DNA of 56,009 nt from Desulfovibrio oxyclinae DSM 11498 (GTDB lineage: Bacteria; Desulfobacterota; Desulfovibrionia; Desulfovibrionales; Desulfovibrionaceae). Every line of letters starts with the position of its first letter. The stretch's first letter is position 1. Below the pieces are notes generated by a model. That model worked only from the letters and a program-made list of their open reading frames with translations, had not been told where the DNA came from and ran no database searches. Positions 1 to 7,959 of this stretch are shown piece after piece. Location: assembly GCF_000375485.1 (NCBI RefSeq), contig NZ_AQXE01000001.1, positions 1 through 56,009 on the forward strand, read 5' to 3'. A program made the translations under genes and the position numbers.

Positions 1-125
1 ATTAGTTCTCCCTGGACTTCGGTCCCTGAAGATCCCTTGTAGACTACGAGGTTGATAGGCCGGATGTGTAAGCGCAGCGATGTGTTCAGCAGACCGGTAC
101 TAATAGATCGTGCGGCTTATCTAAC
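1..125 (+). rRNA. 23S ribosomal RNA, 3' end (partial)
   Basis: The first ~125 bases carry the conserved last domain of bacterial 23S rRNA, including the GTTGATAGGCCGG segment, the GTGTAAGCGCAGCGATG segment and ACCGGTACTAAT near the end. The 5' part lies outside the window. The exact 3' end is set by similarity to known 23S ends and may be a few bases off. Confidence 0.93.
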
Positions 126-165
126 TTACTTAATATCCTCTCTCCCCCTATTGAACTATATATTT

Positions 166-281
166 TCCTGGTGGCCAGGGAGGAGGGGTTATACCCGATC
201 CCATTCCGAACTCGGAAGTCAAGCCCTCCATCGCCGATGATACTGCGGTTCTAGTCGTGGGAAAGTAGGTCGCTGCCAGGA
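166..281 (+). rRNA. rrf: 5S ribosomal RNA
   Basis: A 116-base sequence 40 bases after the 23S end. Its terminal bases TCCTGG (166-171) pair with CCAGGA (276-281), and it contains the 5S landmarks CCCGATCCCATTCCGAACTC and GGGAAAGTAGGTCGC. The order 23S-5S followed by a terminator shows this is the end of an rRNA operon. Confidence 0.93.
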
Positions 282-292
282 TATTCTTCCTG

Positions 293-323
293 AAAGGCCC
301 GGTCAAAATGACCGGGCCTTTTT
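293..323 (+). terminator. rRNA operon terminator
   Basis: Stem AAAGGCCCGGTC / GACCGGGCCTTT with a short AAAAT loop and a following T run, directly after the 5S gene: a textbook intrinsic terminator. Confidence 0.9.
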
Positions 324-526
324 GCGTGGTACCGACAAACGCCCCACAGGAAAACCAAACAGAATCGAGCCGACCCGAGACTATGGCCCCCCGCAATACT
401 GTATTGTTCCAGTACGTTCAGCAAAAGAAGGGGCACAGATGGCGAAGGCTAAACTTATGCTGCCACCGAACAGACAATGTCTACGGCCGACGCGGAAAGC
501 ATGATGCCTGAACATAGAGGACGACT

Positions 527-1447
527 GTGAAAATTTCGAATGTAAGAAAAGCCTATGTGGCTCCAGTCCACTACTTGGATATGCTTTTGGCCGAACTGGG
601 CGATGAGCAGGATTTGCTGTGCATGGAACGGTTGGTTCTTGACTGCCACTCAGATAGATTACCAGTTTGGGCCGAGAATGTTTGGCTTGAGCCGCAGGTC
701 GTCAGTATTGATTCCATCAAGGATGGGGCCAGAAAGTTGCGCAGTATACAGCGCAACTGGGTTTTATATTCAGTCGGTAACCATCGTCGAGCCAACCTGA
801 TCCAGGAACAGCTGCCGTATGTCTCGGCAAAACCACTCGTGTTCGGGGAGCCTCTTCCCAAAAGTCCGTTAGGATCATGGACGCTGATTGATAAGAATAC
901 GATTCTTGCCTCGGCCAAATGTTCAAGCCCGGTACCCAACGGGGCGTTTCGTTTTGTTGAAAACAAGATTGATCCTCCAAATCGTGCGTATCTTAAACTA
1001 TGGGAAGCGTTCACTCGGCTGGAAATGTTTCCGCGGTCTGGTCAATTATGTCTCGATCTTGGCAGCTCTCCCGGAGGTTGGAGCTGGGTGGCGGCTCAAT
1101 GCGGAGCACATGTTTACAGCATAGATAAAGCCCCTCTTGATGAACGTATCAGTCGTCACCCTAACATTGAGCACTGCCTTGGGAGCGGTTTCGCTCTCGA
1201 TCCGCGACACTGCGGTCAGGTAGATTGGCTTTTTTCCGACATGGCATGCTATCCGGAAAGGCTTTTCAAGTTGTTGACCAGGTGGTTGGAGCAGGGGGAG
1301 TGCAGGAACTATATTTGTACTGTCAAACTGCAGGGTGAGGATGATTGGAAGTCGATACGGGATCTTCAGTCCATTCCTGGTTCGCAAATAGTACATCTTT
1401 CACACAACAAGCACGAGCTTACTTGGATTCTAACGGGTAACGAATAA
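527..1447 (+). CDS. FtsJ/RlmM-like SAM-dependent RNA 2'-O-methyltransferase
   Basis: A 306-residue protein starting at GTG 527, with AGAGGA 6 bases upstream. The C-terminal half is a Rossmann methyltransferase: SAM-binding motif LDLGSSPGGWSW (about residues 177-188), an acidic strand end VYSIDK, the motif-IV-like SDMACYPE and a TVKLQG strand. A K-D-K-E tetrad of the FtsJ/RrmJ type can be placed on these motifs. The N-terminal half fits the RNA-binding part of RlmM-like enzymes, which 2'-O-methylate 23S rRNA; the exact target here is unknown. It lies 200 bases after the rRNA operon terminator, so it is probably transcribed separately. Its sequence is visibly less GC-rich than the proteostasis genes further on. 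Family assignment is firm; the substrate is inferred. Confidence 0.75.
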   Translation: MKISNVRKAYVAPVHYLDMLLAELGDEQDLLCMERLVLDCHSDRLPVWAENVWLEPQVVSIDSIKDGARKLRSIQRNWVLYSVGNHRRANLIQEQLPYVSAKPLVFGEPLPKSPLGSWTLIDKNTILASAKCSSPVPNGAFRFVENKIDPPNRAYLKLWEAFTRLEMFPRSGQLCLDLGSSPGGWSWVAAQCGAHVYSIDKAPLDERISRHPNIEHCLGSGFALDPRHCGQVDWLFSDMACYPERLFKLLTRWLEQGECRNYICTVKLQGEDDWKSIRDLQSIPGSQIVHLSHNKHELTWILTGNE

Positions 1448-1550
1448 AGTATGCATGGTGCGAAAGGTCGTGCTTGCGATCGCGACCGATTATAGCTATC
1501 CAACGTCAGGCAGTTCACGATCTGTTTTTTAAAGACCATTGAGGTGCAAC

Positions 1551-2696
1551 GTGCTGGATAGTGAATTCAATGTTTCCGCAACAGCTTATCTTCCGGCTGA
1601 GGTTGCCTCATCGGATGAATTGCAGGACCAGATTCGTGCAATCCGCGATTCGGGAGCCTTTCACGTCGCCCAGCTCGTCCCCTATGGTCTGATGGTGCTC
1701 AACCCGCAGCGTCAGGCTGTCTTCGTAAACGATAGCGTGCTGGAGATGGCCAAGGCCGAAATTGATTCCGATATTCTGGGAAAGCGGCCGGGAGAGATTT
1801 TCAACTGCATTCATCTCAAAGACGGGAAAAGCCTTTGCGGGACCACTGAATTTTGCCGTGAGTGTGGGGCGGCAAAGGCTGTTGTGGATGGGTTGAGCGG
1901 CCTTGAAGCAGATGCTGTTTGCAGGATGCTTTGTGACCTTGGAAACGGCCCCGAGGCGATGGATCTTCGAGTGACTGCTGCCCCTTATAATGACGCAGAG
2001 GGGAGAAAATACACCGTCTTCACCCTCCTTGATGTTTCCAGTGAAAAGAGGCGCCGCTCCCTTGAGCGGATTTTTTTCCACGACATCCTCAATCTTGCAG
2101 GCGGGCTTCGCGGCTTTATGCAACACGTTTGCTCTAATCCCACCAGCCTTGATACTGATTCAGCTCATGTGCTTTCTCTCTCATTCGAAAGGTTACTTGA
2201 GGAAATCTGTGCCCAACGGGATTTGGCCGCTGCAGAAAGTGGTGAACTCAAGGTCAAGTCCAGCCAGCTCAATTCGTTAACACAGCTGGAAAGCGTCATT
2301 AAGGTCTACCGAAGGCACGGAATCGCCGAGAATAAGCAGGTGCTCATGTCGGAAGATTCTGAGGATTTCGAGTTTGAATCTGATGCAGTTCTTCTCGGGC
2401 GTGTTCTCGGCAATATGGTCAAGAACTCGCTGGAGGCCAGCAAGTCCGGCGAGTCGGTCACGATAGGCTGCTCAAGAACAAGCGGCGCTTTTCGCTTTAG
2501 TGTTCACAACAATGGTTGTATGCCTCGCAAAGTGAGAAACCAGATATTCAAGCGCTCCTTCTCCACGAAAGGAGAGGACCGCGGTCTTGGTACCTACAGC
2601 ATCCTTTTGCTTACTGAGCGCTACCTCGGCGGTACTGTCGCTTTTACCTCCACGGTTGAGGACGGTACCCGATTCTGGATAGATATCCCCGCCTGA
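1551..2696 (+). CDS. PAS-domain sensor histidine kinase
   Basis: A 381-residue soluble-looking kinase with no clear membrane segment. The PAS domain (about residues 35-165) holds four cysteines at 86, 96, 102 and 105 (NCIH, LCG, FCRECG). The phospho-acceptor is H177 in FFHDILN, an H-box variant. The C-terminal GHKL ATPase has an N box (GNMVKNSLEA, about 287-296), a weak G1 region (HNNGCMP) and G2-like RGLGTYS. It should autophosphorylate and pass phosphate to a receiver; no partner adjoins it. I chose GTG 1551 because GAGGTG sits 6 bases upstream; TTG 1539 is open in the same frame but has no ribosome-binding site. The cysteine cluster suggests a redox or metal signal, which is inference. Confidence 0.82.
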   Translation: MLDSEFNVSATAYLPAEVASSDELQDQIRAIRDSGAFHVAQLVPYGLMVLNPQRQAVFVNDSVLEMAKAEIDSDILGKRPGEIFNCIHLKDGKSLCGTTEFCRECGAAKAVVDGLSGLEADAVCRMLCDLGNGPEAMDLRVTAAPYNDAEGRKYTVFTLLDVSSEKRRRSLERIFFHDILNLAGGLRGFMQHVCSNPTSLDTDSAHVLSLSFERLLEEICAQRDLAAAESGELKVKSSQLNSLTQLESVIKVYRRHGIAENKQVLMSEDSEDFEFESDAVLLGRVLGNMVKNSLEASKSGESVTIGCSRTSGAFRFSVHNNGCMPRKVRNQIFKRSFSTKGEDRGLGTYSILLLTERYLGGTVAFTSTVEDGTRFWIDIPA

Positions 2697-2860
2697 CTCT
2701 TTCCTCCACCTGTCTTCGGATGACCATGTGCATCCCCTCTACAGAGTTATGATAGGCTGATTGTTGATCAGTCTTAGCTCTGACCCCCGTCCGTTCTCTA
2801 ATATCTCTTAAGTTGCAGCAGGATAGGTTCTTACATTTATGGCCGTGGTTGAATGTTGTG

Positions 2861-2878
2861 ATGATCATCGTTGATCAT
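2861..2878. repeat. Inverted repeat ATGATCA-N4-TGATCAT
   Basis: Perfect 7-bp arms around TCGT in the 323-base gene-free stretch 2697-3019. A further TGATCA occurs about 100 bases upstream. It could be an operator for the MerR-like gene that follows. The rest of the stretch is AT-richer than its flanks and holds no plausible gene. Confidence 0.4.
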
Positions 2879-2961
2879 TATCTGGGTTCCATTGGTTGTC
2901 GGCTGGTTTGTTTGGCTGTCTCTGGAGTTTTTTGTGGCAAGGATTTTCTTGAATTGCATAG

Positions 2962-2989
2962 TTGACCTGCTCTCTGTTTTGTGTCTAAT
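2962..2989 (+). promoter_or_regulatory. Candidate sigma-70 promoter for the MerR-like regulator
   Basis: TTGACC (2962-2967), a 16-base spacer and TCTAAT (2984-2989), about 30 bases before the start codon at 3020. Confidence 0.55.
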
Positions 2990-3019
2990 TGATGAGTAAA
3001 TGATTAGTGAGTTTGTGCA

Positions 3020-3907
3020 ATGAGTGTTGCCGAGGAATATATAAGTCTCAGGGAAGTCGGCCGTCGGTTGGGGATACCTCCTTCCACGGTAGTGTATTAT
3101 AAGGATAAATTTGAACGGTTTATTCCCGCGTCAGGCCCCGAAGGGCGGCGCAGGAAGTATCCTGTGGAAGTGGTGGAAATTTTCGGGAGGATCAGGGAAA
3201 TGTTTAGCAAGAACTACTCGGTTGAGCAGATCGAGCGTGAGTTGGCGCTGAAGTTCGGATCAATGATCAATGTTGAACAGCAGGGCGAAAGTGTGACCGC
3301 GGAGTTTGGCAGGGTGTTGGACAAGATGTCGGAAGCTTTGCAGGACCAGTCGCTTTTCCGAAGCGAAATCCGTTCGCTGCGTGACGAGGTGGCAGAGCTC
3401 AGGCGTGAGCACCGTGACCTTGTGCGAGGATATCAGGAGCGCGTCGAGTTGCTTGAAGAAGGTTTCAAGGTGCTCAAGGACAAAAATATCGAGTTGGAGA
3501 GGAAGGTTGCCGCCGGCCCTGGTGGGGGAATTGATTTTCCGCCGGACGTCTACCTCGGCAGGCCGCTGGTCATTCGGTCTGAAGGAGAATTCCTTGGCGT
3601 GCAGGGGCGTGACAAGAAGCACTTCTCCCTCAAGGATTTCGTTGTCCTTATTGAGCGCCGTATGTCCGAGTCCATGAAGGTGGAGACATCCTGGAGCAAA
3701 AAGGATGGCGCATGGGTGCTGCTGGTTCGCACCGAGTCCAACGGTGGGATGTCGGATCAGAATATCGTCCTCGTGACGCACGAAACCGTTACTCCCAGCG
3801 GCAACACCGTCGTCGAGATTATTCGTCTCAACATTAATGGCGAAGATGCTCCGGACGCTCTTCTGCTGAGCCTGTTCCGTCAGGTCCGGTCTGTTTTCGG
3901 AGGGTAG
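3020..3907 (+). CDS. MerR-like HTH protein with long coiled coil
   Basis: 295 residues. Residues 8-75 form a MerR-type winged helix (SLREVGRRLGIPPSTVVYYK, then RRRKYPVEVVEIFGRIREM). Residues ~100-165 are heptad-rich, with many Glu/Arg/Leu (RSEIRSLRDEVAELRREH and on), and predict a coiled coil. The last ~125 residues form a separate alpha/beta region I do not recognise. MerR proteins bind DNA as dimers, and the coil could dimerise or recruit a partner. There is no cysteine pair of the metal-sensing MerR kind. It has its own promoter; the Shine-Dalgarno signal is weak. Chromosome or plasmid organisation is another possible role. The function is unknown. Confidence 0.6.
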   Translation: MSVAEEYISLREVGRRLGIPPSTVVYYKDKFERFIPASGPEGRRRKYPVEVVEIFGRIREMFSKNYSVEQIERELALKFGSMINVEQQGESVTAEFGRVLDKMSEALQDQSLFRSEIRSLRDEVAELRREHRDLVRGYQERVELLEEGFKVLKDKNIELERKVAAGPGGGIDFPPDVYLGRPLVIRSEGEFLGVQGRDKKHFSLKDFVVLIERRMSESMKVETSWSKKDGAWVLLVRTESNGGMSDQNIVLVTHETVTPSGNTVVEIIRLNINGEDAPDALLLSLFRQVRSVFGG

Positions 3908-3941
3908 CTTTTTTTTAATGAAATCAAGTCTAGAAAATCTC

Positions 3942-3970
3942 TTGATCTGTCCACGCTTTTTGACTATAGA
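3942..3970 (+). promoter_or_regulatory. Candidate sigma-70 promoter for the 4022 gene
   Basis: TTGATC (3942-3947), a 17-base spacer and TATAGA (3965-3970), about 50 bases before the ATG at 4022. Confidence 0.5.
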
Positions 3971-4021
3971 GATGTAGTCGTGATTTGATGGACATCTATC
4001 GGAGCCGCAGGAGGGAGTCTC

Positions 4022-4450
4022 ATGCCCCAGGTCGCAGCCAGGATTACCCATGATCAGGAGAAATGGCTCAAGGAGTTTTTCAAAACGAAAAGCGCCGGAG
4101 CCGAGTTTATTCTCCCGTGGGCGGTCGACGTCTTTTTCAAGTCCATCCGCAGCGTGTCCTGCGAGTTTTCCGTTGCCGAACTCAAGACCATTCTCGAAGC
4201 GCACAAGGACGTGAAGCTCCTGCCCAACCAGTCAAAGCAGGCGTACCTCATGCTTCGTGTGCAGGAGGCGTGCGACGAGAAGAACGTTCATATCCAGCAC
4301 GGCGCGAGCAAGAGCAATCTTGAAGTGAAGCTTCGCCGCCTCACCGACCTTCAGGCCACCTCCCTCATGATATGGGCCTGCGCGTTCTGGGTCAGCAAGA
4401 CTTGGAACGGTGTCGCCATCGACGATTACGTCAAGCTTTCCTGCGGCTAG
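4022..4450 (+). CDS. Conserved-looking protein of unknown function
   Basis: 142 residues from ATG 4022, with a strong AGGAGGG at 4009-4015. It has no signal peptide. One hydrophobic stretch near residues 115-126 (TSLMIWACAFWVS) looks like a buried helix rather than a membrane span. The composition is that of a soluble helical protein rich in Lys and Ala. I recognise no domain. It has its own promoter and precedes the thiamine gene by 113 bases with a hairpin between, so co-transcription is uncertain. Codon use matches the neighbours, which supports a real gene. Confidence 0.6.
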   Translation: MPQVAARITHDQEKWLKEFFKTKSAGAEFILPWAVDVFFKSIRSVSCEFSVAELKTILEAHKDVKLLPNQSKQAYLMLRVQEACDEKNVHIQHGASKSNLEVKLRRLTDLQATSLMIWACAFWVSKTWNGVAIDDYVKLSCG

Positions 4451-4510
4451 ACCTTCTTGCCAGCATAGAATATTTCCAGTATTGATCCCTGAGCCGAATG
4501 AAGTGAATGC

Positions 4511-4532
4511 GGAGGGTGCTCCCAGCATCCTC
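4511..4532 (+). terminator. Hairpin between the 4022 gene and thiD
   Basis: GGAGGGTGCT-CCC-AGCATCCTCC forms a 10-bp stem with one G-T pair. No good T run follows, so it may be a weak terminator or leader hairpin. I looked for the conserved TPP riboswitch core before the thiamine gene and did not find it. Confidence 0.35.
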
Positions 4533-4563
4533 CGTTCTCGTATATCCTGTAAAGGAGCAACCC

Positions 4564-5940
4564 ATGCAACCGATCCCCTGCATCCTCACCATTGCCGGGT
4601 CAGATTCCGGCGGCGGCGCAGGGATTCAGGCCGACCTGAAGACCATCTCAATGCTCGGAGGGTACGGCGCCAGTGTCATCACTGCGCTTACGGCACAGAA
4701 TACCACTGCCGTGACGGGTATTCACGCCCCTGATCCCGCTTTTGTGGCCGAGCAGCTTAAAACGGTTACCTCGGATATCCCGGTTCGGGCCGCCAAGACC
4801 GGCATGTTGTTCTCGGCTCCGATCATCAAGGCACTGGGGCCGCATCTGGCTGCCAAGGATTTTCCGCTCGTGGTTGATCCCGTTTGCGTGGCGCAAAGCG
4901 GTGCCAAGCTTCTTGAGGACGACGCTGTTGACGCCATGGTGGAGCATGTGTTTCCCCACGCGGATCTGCTTACCCCGAATATTCCCGAAGCGGAACTGTT
5001 TACAGGAATCTCGATTCACACTTCCGAAGATATGGTGGCCGCTGCCGAAAAGCTCCTGACCATGGGGCCAAAGGCCGTGCTGATCAAGGGCGGTCACATG
5101 GATTCGGTTACCGCCACTGACTGGCTGGCCCAGCCCGGTGTGAAGCCCATGCCGCTGATCATGCGCCGCGTGAAAACCGAGAACAACCATGGCACCGGGT
5201 GTACGCTTTCGGCTGCAATCGCCACCGGGCTCGGCTTCGGACTGGATCTGTGCACGGCGGTTCGCAATGCCCAGCAGTACCTGAATCTGGCGCTGCGGGC
5301 CTCGTTCTCCCTCGGAGCCGGCAATGGGCCGCCCAACCACCTTGCCCCGTGGCTTCGTGAGCTTTCGCGTCCTGCACTCATCTCCGAACTGGATGGAATA
5401 GGGCGGCGTGTGACCACCATGTCCGGGTTTGAGGATATCATTCCCGAGTGTCGCATGAACGTGACCTGCGCGGTGCCGCATGCGGATTGTTCCGAGGACA
5501 TGGCGGCCTTTACCGGCGGCGTGGTCGCATCAAGGCAGGGAGCCGTGATGGTTGCGGGGTACCCTTCTTTCGGTGCATCTGTCCGGGTGTCCTCCGCGCT
5601 TTGCGAGGCGCGTCGTCGTAATGGGGATTTGCATTGGGCAATGAATCTGCGTGGCGGTGCGGATATTCTTTCCGCTTTGAAAAAAGCGGGCATCCGCTGC
5701 CTTGGCGCCCGTGCGGATGTTGCATGGTTCGATGGTCGTCCCGGCGATCTGGAGTCCCGTGTTGTAGAGGCGGCCTGGCCGGAAGAAGGCCTGGCCGAGG
5801 GTGAGGAAGTGGGGGCCGTGGCCTGCGAAAGCGGTGCCGGCCACCCGCCGATGGTTTGGCTCTTTGCCCCGGATTCTTCGACCTTTTTGAGTCGAATTTG
5901 CGGGGTTATTGACTGTTTGAAAAGCGCTGAAAGCCTTTGA
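4564..5940 (+). CDS. thiD: Bifunctional HMP/HMP-P kinase - thiamine-phosphate synthase (ThiD-ThiN)
   Basis: 458 residues from ATG 4564, with AAGGAG 6 bases upstream. Residues 1-265 are ThiD: AGSDSGGGAGIQADLK near the start and the NNHGTGCTLS anion hole near 207-216. ThiD phosphorylates hydroxymethylpyrimidine twice to the pyrophosphate. Residues ~275-458 match the ThiN domain seen fused to ThiD, an alternative to ThiE that joins the pyrimidine and thiazole halves into thiamine phosphate. ThiD alone is ~265 residues, so the extra ~190 are a real fusion. No other thiamine gene is near. The ThiD part is certain; the ThiN part rests on position, length and the GGADI and GARADVAWFDGRPGD motifs. 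Confidence 0.85.
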   Translation: MQPIPCILTIAGSDSGGGAGIQADLKTISMLGGYGASVITALTAQNTTAVTGIHAPDPAFVAEQLKTVTSDIPVRAAKTGMLFSAPIIKALGPHLAAKDFPLVVDPVCVAQSGAKLLEDDAVDAMVEHVFPHADLLTPNIPEAELFTGISIHTSEDMVAAAEKLLTMGPKAVLIKGGHMDSVTATDWLAQPGVKPMPLIMRRVKTENNHGTGCTLSAAIATGLGFGLDLCTAVRNAQQYLNLALRASFSLGAGNGPPNHLAPWLRELSRPALISELDGIGRRVTTMSGFEDIIPECRMNVTCAVPHADCSEDMAAFTGGVVASRQGAVMVAGYPSFGASVRVSSALCEARRRNGDLHWAMNLRGGADILSALKKAGIRCLGARADVAWFDGRPGDLESRVVEAAWPEEGLAEGEEVGAVACESGAGHPPMVWLFAPDSSTFLSRICGVIDCLKSAESL

Positions 5941-5967
5941 TAGAGGGGCGGTTGCGGTCCGGAAAGG

Positions 5968-5996
5968 TTGACAGCGCTTCAAATGCTTGCTTAATA
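5968..5996 (+). promoter_or_regulatory. Promoter for tRNA-Leu and probably tig
   Basis: TTGACA (5968-5973), a 17-base spacer and TTAATA (5991-5996), 12 bases before the tRNA. There is no terminator between the tRNA and tig (45 bases apart), so tig may be read from here too. Confidence 0.65.
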
Positions 5997-6008
5997 AGCA
6001 CGTCTTTT

Positions 6009-6093
6009 GCGGGCGTGGCGGAATTGGTAAACGCGCCAGATTTAGGTTCTGGTGCCTCGCGGCTTGGGGGTTCGAGTCCCTCCGCCCGCACCA
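6009..6093 (+). tRNA. tRNA-Leu, anticodon TAG
   Basis: An 85-base tRNA including an encoded CCA. The acceptor stem GCGGGCG pairs with CGCCCGC, the anticodon stem is CCAGA/TCTGG with loop TTTAGGT (anticodon TAG, reading CUA and related Leu codons), a class II variable arm CCTCGCGGCTTGG follows, and the T loop is TTCGAGT. Confidence 0.95.
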
Positions 6094-6138
6094 GCTTTTG
6101 CAAATTATTGCGCTTAATTGCGCTCTCAGGAGGATACG

Positions 6139-7728
6139 ATGGAGTATAAGGTTGAAGAAATTTCCCCGGTGGAACGGAAAGTAAGCGTCACCGTTCCCGC
6201 CGAAGAGGCAAACGCGGCCATCTCCGCTGCCACCGCCCTCTACAAGATGCGCACCGACATCCCGGGCTTCCGCAAGGGCAAGGCTCCGGCCACCGTGATC
6301 GAAGGCCGCTTTGGCAAGCAGATCTACGGCGAAGCCACCACCGACCTGATCAACTACCACATCAACCAGATCATGGGCGAGCTCGGCCTGCAGCCGCTTT
6401 CCCGCATCGACGTTGACCACGAGCTGATCAAGCGCGACCAGGACTACGAATACACCCTGACGTTCGAAGTCGCTCCCAAGGTCGATCTGCCCGAATACAA
6501 GGGCCTCAAGGTTGAAGAGGAAAAGGCCGAGGTCAAGCCCGAGGAACTGGAGCAGGTCGAGAAGCGCATTCTCGACAACGCCGCCGAAGTCAAGGTCCTT
6601 GAAGACGTCCGCAATCCGAAGGACGGCGAGATCGCCAGCGTCAGCTTTGCCGCCTACCGCGACGGCCAGCCCGTTGACGGCATCAAGGCCGAGAACTTCG
6701 ACCTTCCGCTGGGCGAAGGCCAGGCTCTTCCCGAATTCGAGGAGCTGGTCAAGACCCTGACAGTGGGCGAAGACGGCGAGAAGGACGTGACCTTCCCCGA
6801 AGATTTCATCAATGAAGAGCTGGCCGGCAAGACCGTCACCATGAAGGTCAAGCTGCACGCCCTCAAGGAGCGCGTGTTGCCGGAAATGAGCGACGAAGTC
6901 GCCAAGAAGGCCGGTTTCGAATCCGTGGAAAAGATGCGTGAAGTCATCGAGAAATCCTATCTCGACAGCCGCAAGCAGCTTTCCCGTTCCAACGCGCAGC
7001 AGGATCTGCTGGCGCAGATCATGGAAAAGGTCGATTTCCCGCTGCCTCCTTCCATGGTCGAAGACCGCATCGACCGTCTGGTCAAGGACACCGAGTACAA
7101 GCTCGACCGTCAGGGCCGCAGCCTGTCCTCCCTCGGCAAGACCATGGAGCAGATCCGCGCGGACCTGCGCCCCGATGCGGAAAAGACCGTGCGCAGCGAG
7201 ATTCTGCTGCTGGCCGTGGCAGCCGAGGAAGGTCTCGAAGCCACCCGCGAGGAAGTGGAATCCACTCTCGGCCAGCTCGCCATGCAGAACCAGATGCCGC
7301 TGCACGAGCTCAAGAAGTACTATGAGGACAACAACCTCATCCACCCGCTCAAGGATCGTATCCTTTGCGATAAGGCCATGGAAGTGATCTACGACAATTC
7401 CGAGGTCACCGAAGTCGAGCCCAAGGTCGAAGGCGAGGAAGAAAAGCCCGCAAAGAAGGCCCCGGCGAAGAAGACTGCCGCCAAGAAGACGACCACCAAA
7501 AAGACTGCCGCCAAGAAGTCCGAAGAGGGCGAAGAAGGCGAAAAGAAGGCTCCTGCCAAGAAGCCCGCAGCCAAGAAGACGACTACCAAGAAGACCGCCG
7601 CCAAGAAGTCCGAAGAGGGCGAGGAAGGCGAAAAGAAGGCTCCTGCCAAGAAGCCCGCAGCCAAGAAGACGACCACCAAGAAGGCCGCTTCCAAAAAGGC
7701 TGACGAGAAGAAGGAAGGCGAAGAGTAG
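6139..7728 (+). CDS. tig: Trigger factor with Lys/Ala-rich histone-like tail
   Basis: 529 residues from ATG 6139, with AGGAGG just upstream. Trigger factor is the ribosome-bound chaperone that meets new chains. The N-terminal ribosome-binding domain has the signature GFRKGKAP (about 45-52), followed by a PPIase domain (~150-245) and the helical C-terminal chaperone domain to ~430. The usual length is 430-450. Here residues ~435-529 add a low-complexity tail of AAKK, TTKK and PAKK units broken by acidic SEEGEEGE blocks, like eukaryotic histone H1. The tail is encoded partly by a 90-base tandem repeat. It sits immediately before clpP-clpX-lon, a common arrangement, but a terminator separates it from clpP. 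Confidence 0.95.
   Translation: MEYKVEEISPVERKVSVTVPAEEANAAISAATALYKMRTDIPGFRKGKAPATVIEGRFGKQIYGEATTDLINYHINQIMGELGLQPLSRIDVDHELIKRDQDYEYTLTFEVAPKVDLPEYKGLKVEEEKAEVKPEELEQVEKRILDNAAEVKVLEDVRNPKDGEIASVSFAAYRDGQPVDGIKAENFDLPLGEGQALPEFEELVKTLTVGEDGEKDVTFPEDFINEELAGKTVTMKVKLHALKERVLPEMSDEVAKKAGFESVEKMREVIEKSYLDSRKQLSRSNAQQDLLAQIMEKVDFPLPPSMVEDRIDRLVKDTEYKLDRQGRSLSSLGKTMEQIRADLRPDAEKTVRSEILLLAVAAEEGLEATREEVESTLGQLAMQNQMPLHELKKYYEDNNLIHPLKDRILCDKAMEVIYDNSEVTEVEPKVEGEEEKPAKKAPAKKTAAKKTTTKKTAAKKSEEGEEGEKKAPAKKPAAKKTTTKKTAAKKSEEGEEGEKKAPAKKPAAKKTTTKKAASKKADEKKEGEE
7511..7690 (+). repeat. Two 90-base tandem repeats inside tig
   Basis: Copies 7511-7600 and 7601-7690 differ at only a few bases. Each encodes 30 residues of the Lys/Ala-rich tail. 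The length is a multiple of three, so copy number can change without a frameshift. Shorter partial copies lie at 7451-7510. Confidence 0.85.
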
Positions 7729-7747
7729 TCTTCTCCCAGTCCATTCA

Positions 7748-7783
7748 AGCGGCGGTCCGTGCATCGGATCGCCGCTTTTTCTT
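7748..7783 (+). terminator. tig terminator
   Basis: AGCGGCGGTCCG pairs with CGGATCGCCGCT, followed by TTTTTCTTT. Confidence 0.88.
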
Positions 7784-7792
7784 TATCCGCTG

Positions 7793-7820
7793 TTGACTTG
7801 CCACGGATCATGAATAGTTT
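7793..7820 (+). promoter_or_regulatory. Weak copy of the stress-type promoter motif before clpP
   Basis: TTGACT (7793-7798), 15 bases, then ATAG (7814-7817). The spacing is the same as in the copies before lon, grpE and dnaK, but each box has one mismatch and the distance to the gene is longer (143 bases). A second candidate, TTGTTT-N17-CATAAT, lies at 7848-7876. An 8-bp inverted repeat (TCCTCCCG / CGGGAGGA) sits at about 7836-7863. Confidence 0.45.
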
Positions 7821-7959
7821 GTGAAATCAAGCCTCTCCTCCCGGCTCTTGTTTTGCGGGAGGAAATGCTCCATAATGAACGGAAAGCGAAGGCTGACGGA
7901 TGCCTTTGCACGTACTCCGGCCCGGCGGGCCGGACAACCGGGACAATAAGGAGAGTGGA

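Noticed and set aside
439..504. A 21-codon frame with AAGGGG upstream, between the rRNA terminator and the methyltransferase
   Set aside because: Too short and without recognisable features. It could be a leader peptide, but nothing else supports it.
4451..4563. Possible TPP riboswitch before the thiamine gene
   Set aside because: The conserved CTGAGA and related core blocks are missing; only a simple hairpin is present.
6009..7728. tRNA-Leu as an integration site
   Set aside because: No integrase or duplicated tRNA end is seen, and housekeeping genes follow at once.
5530..7764. A 744-codon minus-strand open frame opposite tig and the end of thiD
   Set aside because: It mirrors the codon bias of the real plus-strand genes, is low in complexity (Leu/Gly/Phe repeats opposite the Lys/Ala tail) and has no ribosome-binding site or family feature.
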